Both the position numbers and the translations under genes were made by a program. 64,000 bases of DNA. Source: Actinomycetes bacterium. Its GTDB lineage: Bacteria > Actinomycetota > Acidimicrobiia > IMCC26256 > JANYLB01. This document shows, piece after piece, positions 62,560-64,000 of the stretch; within the stretch, counting starts at the first letter, position 1; the number at the start of each line of letters is the position of its first letter. The stretch lies in the NCBI GenBank assembly GCA_025363815.1, contig JANYLB010000060.1, positions 24,153 to 88,152 on the forward strand, written 5' to 3'. The notes below the pieces were generated by a model. The model saw nothing but the letters and a program-made list of their open reading frames with translations, was not told where the DNA came from and made no database searches.

Positions 62560-63942
62560 ATGGGGCGCACATGGTGGACCGTTGTCGCGGCGTGCGTTGC
62601 GCTTCTCGCCGCCGGTTGTGGTCGCAGCGGTGGCTCGAACGCGGATTCGGCTACGAGCACGACTGCGCCCGCGTCGACAACCGCCTCGGTTGATTTCGGC
62701 AGCCTCACCAACGTCTGCCAACCCGGTCGAGCGACCGGCGCGACCGCGCGAGGTGTGACCGACGGCGAAATTCGGATCGCTACCTTCTCCGACGCCGGTT
62801 TCGCCGGTCGGCCCGGCTTGAACCAGGAGCTGTTCGACACCGCTGAGGTATTCAGCAAATGGTGCGACGACGCCGGCGGGATCAACGGACGCAAGATCGT
62901 GGTCGACGAGCGTGACGCCGCGCTCACCAATTACAAGCCGAAGATCCTCGAGTCGTGCCAGCAAGACTTCTTCATGGTCGGCGGTGGCGCAGTGTTCGAC
63001 AACACCGGAGTCGAAGACCGCCTGAAGTGCCTCCTGCCCGACATTGCCGGCTTCGTCGTGACCGCAGAAGCCCGCGGTGCCGATCTACTCGTGCAGCCGC
63101 TCCCGAACCCGGCCGACGCGCTACAGCTCGGCGATCTGCGTTGGCTCGCCAGGAAGTACCCGGCCAGCACCAACCGCGTCGGGATCCTCACCGGCAATCT
63201 CCCGACCACCGTCACGGTCGCCAAACAAGACAAGGAAGGCATCGAGAGCCTCGGCTGGAAGGTCGCTTACAACGATCAGTATCCGGCGGCCGGCCCGACC
63301 AGCTGGGCGCCCTACGTGCAGGCGATGAGGGACAAGGGGGTCAAGGATCTCATCTGGGTCGGAGAGCCCGAGAACCTGGCGAAGCTCGAGCAGGCGATGG
63401 TTGACGCGAACTTCGGCGTCTCGTGGGTTCGAGCCGATCCGAACCACAACGATAAGAAGTTGATCGAGCTCGCGGGCCCAGCGGTGAAGGACACTTGCGT
63501 GTGGAGCTCGTTCGTGCCGTTCGAGTCCGCGAAGAGCAGTCCGGCGATGCAGCAGTATCTGAACGCGTTCGCCAGGTACAAGCCCAACGCGAAGACGAAG
63601 GCGTACCTCGGTCTCCAAGCGTGGTCATCGTGGTTGCTCTTCGCCCAGGCCGCGCGCGATTGCGGTTCGAATCTCACCCGCACCTGCGTATTCGACAACG
63701 CAAAGAAAGTTCACGCGTGGACCGGTGGAGGCCTGCACGCGCAGTCCGATCCCGGCTCCGACAAAGGAAGCAGCTGCTTTCTCGTTCTGCACGCGACCCC
63801 GACCGGCTTCGTGAGAGCCGACATCAACCCGAACCGCGGCATCTACAACTGCAGGCCCGAGAACGGGTATGCGCTGAAGGGTGACTACGGCAAGGGCGTC
63901 ACCCTCGCCGACGTCGGCAAGAGCCTCAATGAATTGAAGTAG
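62560..63942 (+). CDS. ABC transporter substrate-binding lipoprotein, branched-chain amino acid type
   Basis: Type I periplasmic-binding-fold lipoprotein of about 460 residues. The signal peptide ends LLAAGC, followed by a Ser/Thr/Ala linker and the ligand domain, which starts ARGVTDGEIRIATFSDAGFAG-like and contains AEVFSKWCDDAGGINGRKI, the usual opening of Peripla_BP_6 proteins. Several extra Cys may form disulfides. I use ATG 62560; the GTG at 62551 adds three residues. The permease and ATPase genes are not in the window, so the ligand is unknown. Confidence 0.88.
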   Translation: MGRTWWTVVAACVALLAAGCGRSGGSNADSATSTTAPASTTASVDFGSLTNVCQPGRATGATARGVTDGEIRIATFSDAGFAGRPGLNQELFDTAEVFSKWCDDAGGINGRKIVVDERDAALTNYKPKILESCQQDFFMVGGGAVFDNTGVEDRLKCLLPDIAGFVVTAEARGADLLVQPLPNPADALQLGDLRWLARKYPASTNRVGILTGNLPTTVTVAKQDKEGIESLGWKVAYNDQYPAAGPTSWAPYVQAMRDKGVKDLIWVGEPENLAKLEQAMVDANFGVSWVRADPNHNDKKLIELAGPAVKDTCVWSSFVPFESAKSSPAMQQYLNAFARYKPNAKTKAYLGLQAWSSWLLFAQAARDCGSNLTRTCVFDNAKKVHAWTGGGLHAQSDPGSDKGSSCFLVLHATPTGFVRADINPNRGIYNCRPENGYALKGDYGKGVTLADVGKSLNELK

Positions 63943-64000
63943 CTCTGCGGAAGAAGGGTGACGTATCCAGGATCCCGACCGACCGGGTACGCCGGTTCGA

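Noticed and set aside
63958..64000. Possible GTG-started gene running off the right edge
   Set aside because: Only 14 codons are visible and the purine-rich stretch is too close to the GTG; not enough to call.

Overview
The window is GC-rich DNA packed with genes, most of them on the minus strand and many overlapping by 4 to 8 bases. The gene order is the conserved actinobacterial housekeeping segment that runs (minus strand, right to left) tig-clpP-clpX-valS-folC-ndk-mreBCD-mrdA-rodA-radical SAM pair-rne-rplU-rpmA-obgE-proB-proA-nadD-LCP-rsfS and then leuS-comEA-comEC-holA-(rpsT)-lepA-hemW-hrcA-dnaJ-rsmE-phoH-ybeY-corC-era-uppS. Together with a caa3-type oxidase, a BldD-like regulator, a SigK/RskA-type pair and a full rod-shape operon, this points to a rod-shaped aerobic member of the Actinomycetota, possibly Acidimicrobiia. 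The class assignment is inference.

Layout. 1-378: uppS, cut by the left edge. 419-6632: cytochrome c oxidase operon ctaC-ctaD-ctaE-ctaF-ctaG followed by two tandem cupredoxins, placed between era and uppS. 6813-16409: era, corC-like, ybeY, phoH, a BldD-like regulator, rsmE, dnaJ, hrcA (with a CIRCE-like operator at 14324-14350), hemW and an anti-sigma factor. 16402-18218: ECF sigma factor and a divergent acyl-CoA dehydrogenase. 18235-27753: lepA, divergent rpsT, holA, a FolP2-type dihydropteroate synthase paralogue, comEC, comEA, leuS. 27888-29435: tRNA-Ala(GGC), hisH, hisF. 29459-34846: rsfS, LCP-like protein, nadD, a GNAT, and a CoxE-like/MoxR pair. 34851-41523: proA, a structured 300-base spacer, proB, obgE, rpmA, rplU and an RNase E/G gene broken by one in-frame TAG. 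41536-57877: the radical SAM pair, rodA-mrdA-mreD-mreC-mreB, ndk, folC, valS, clpX, clpP, tig. 57931-64000: plus-strand genes nhaA, aldehyde dehydrogenase, an orphan response regulator, a soluble Ser/Thr kinase and a substrate-binding lipoprotein.

Most of the window is ordinary core genome, and I saw no CRISPR array, insertion sequence, prophage or clear defence system. The departures from the conserved backbone are the interesting part: the amber codon in RNase E/G; a hisH-hisF pair whose HisF has Gln at the general-acid position 130; a BldD homologue that keeps the cyclic-di-GMP signature; a FolP2-type paralogue coupled to holA; the twin cupredoxins next to ctaG; a MoxR/CoxE pair with no visible client; and several inverted repeats in the proB-proA, ndk-mreB and era-ctaC gaps. 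After the last gene, 63943-64000 holds nothing I can support.
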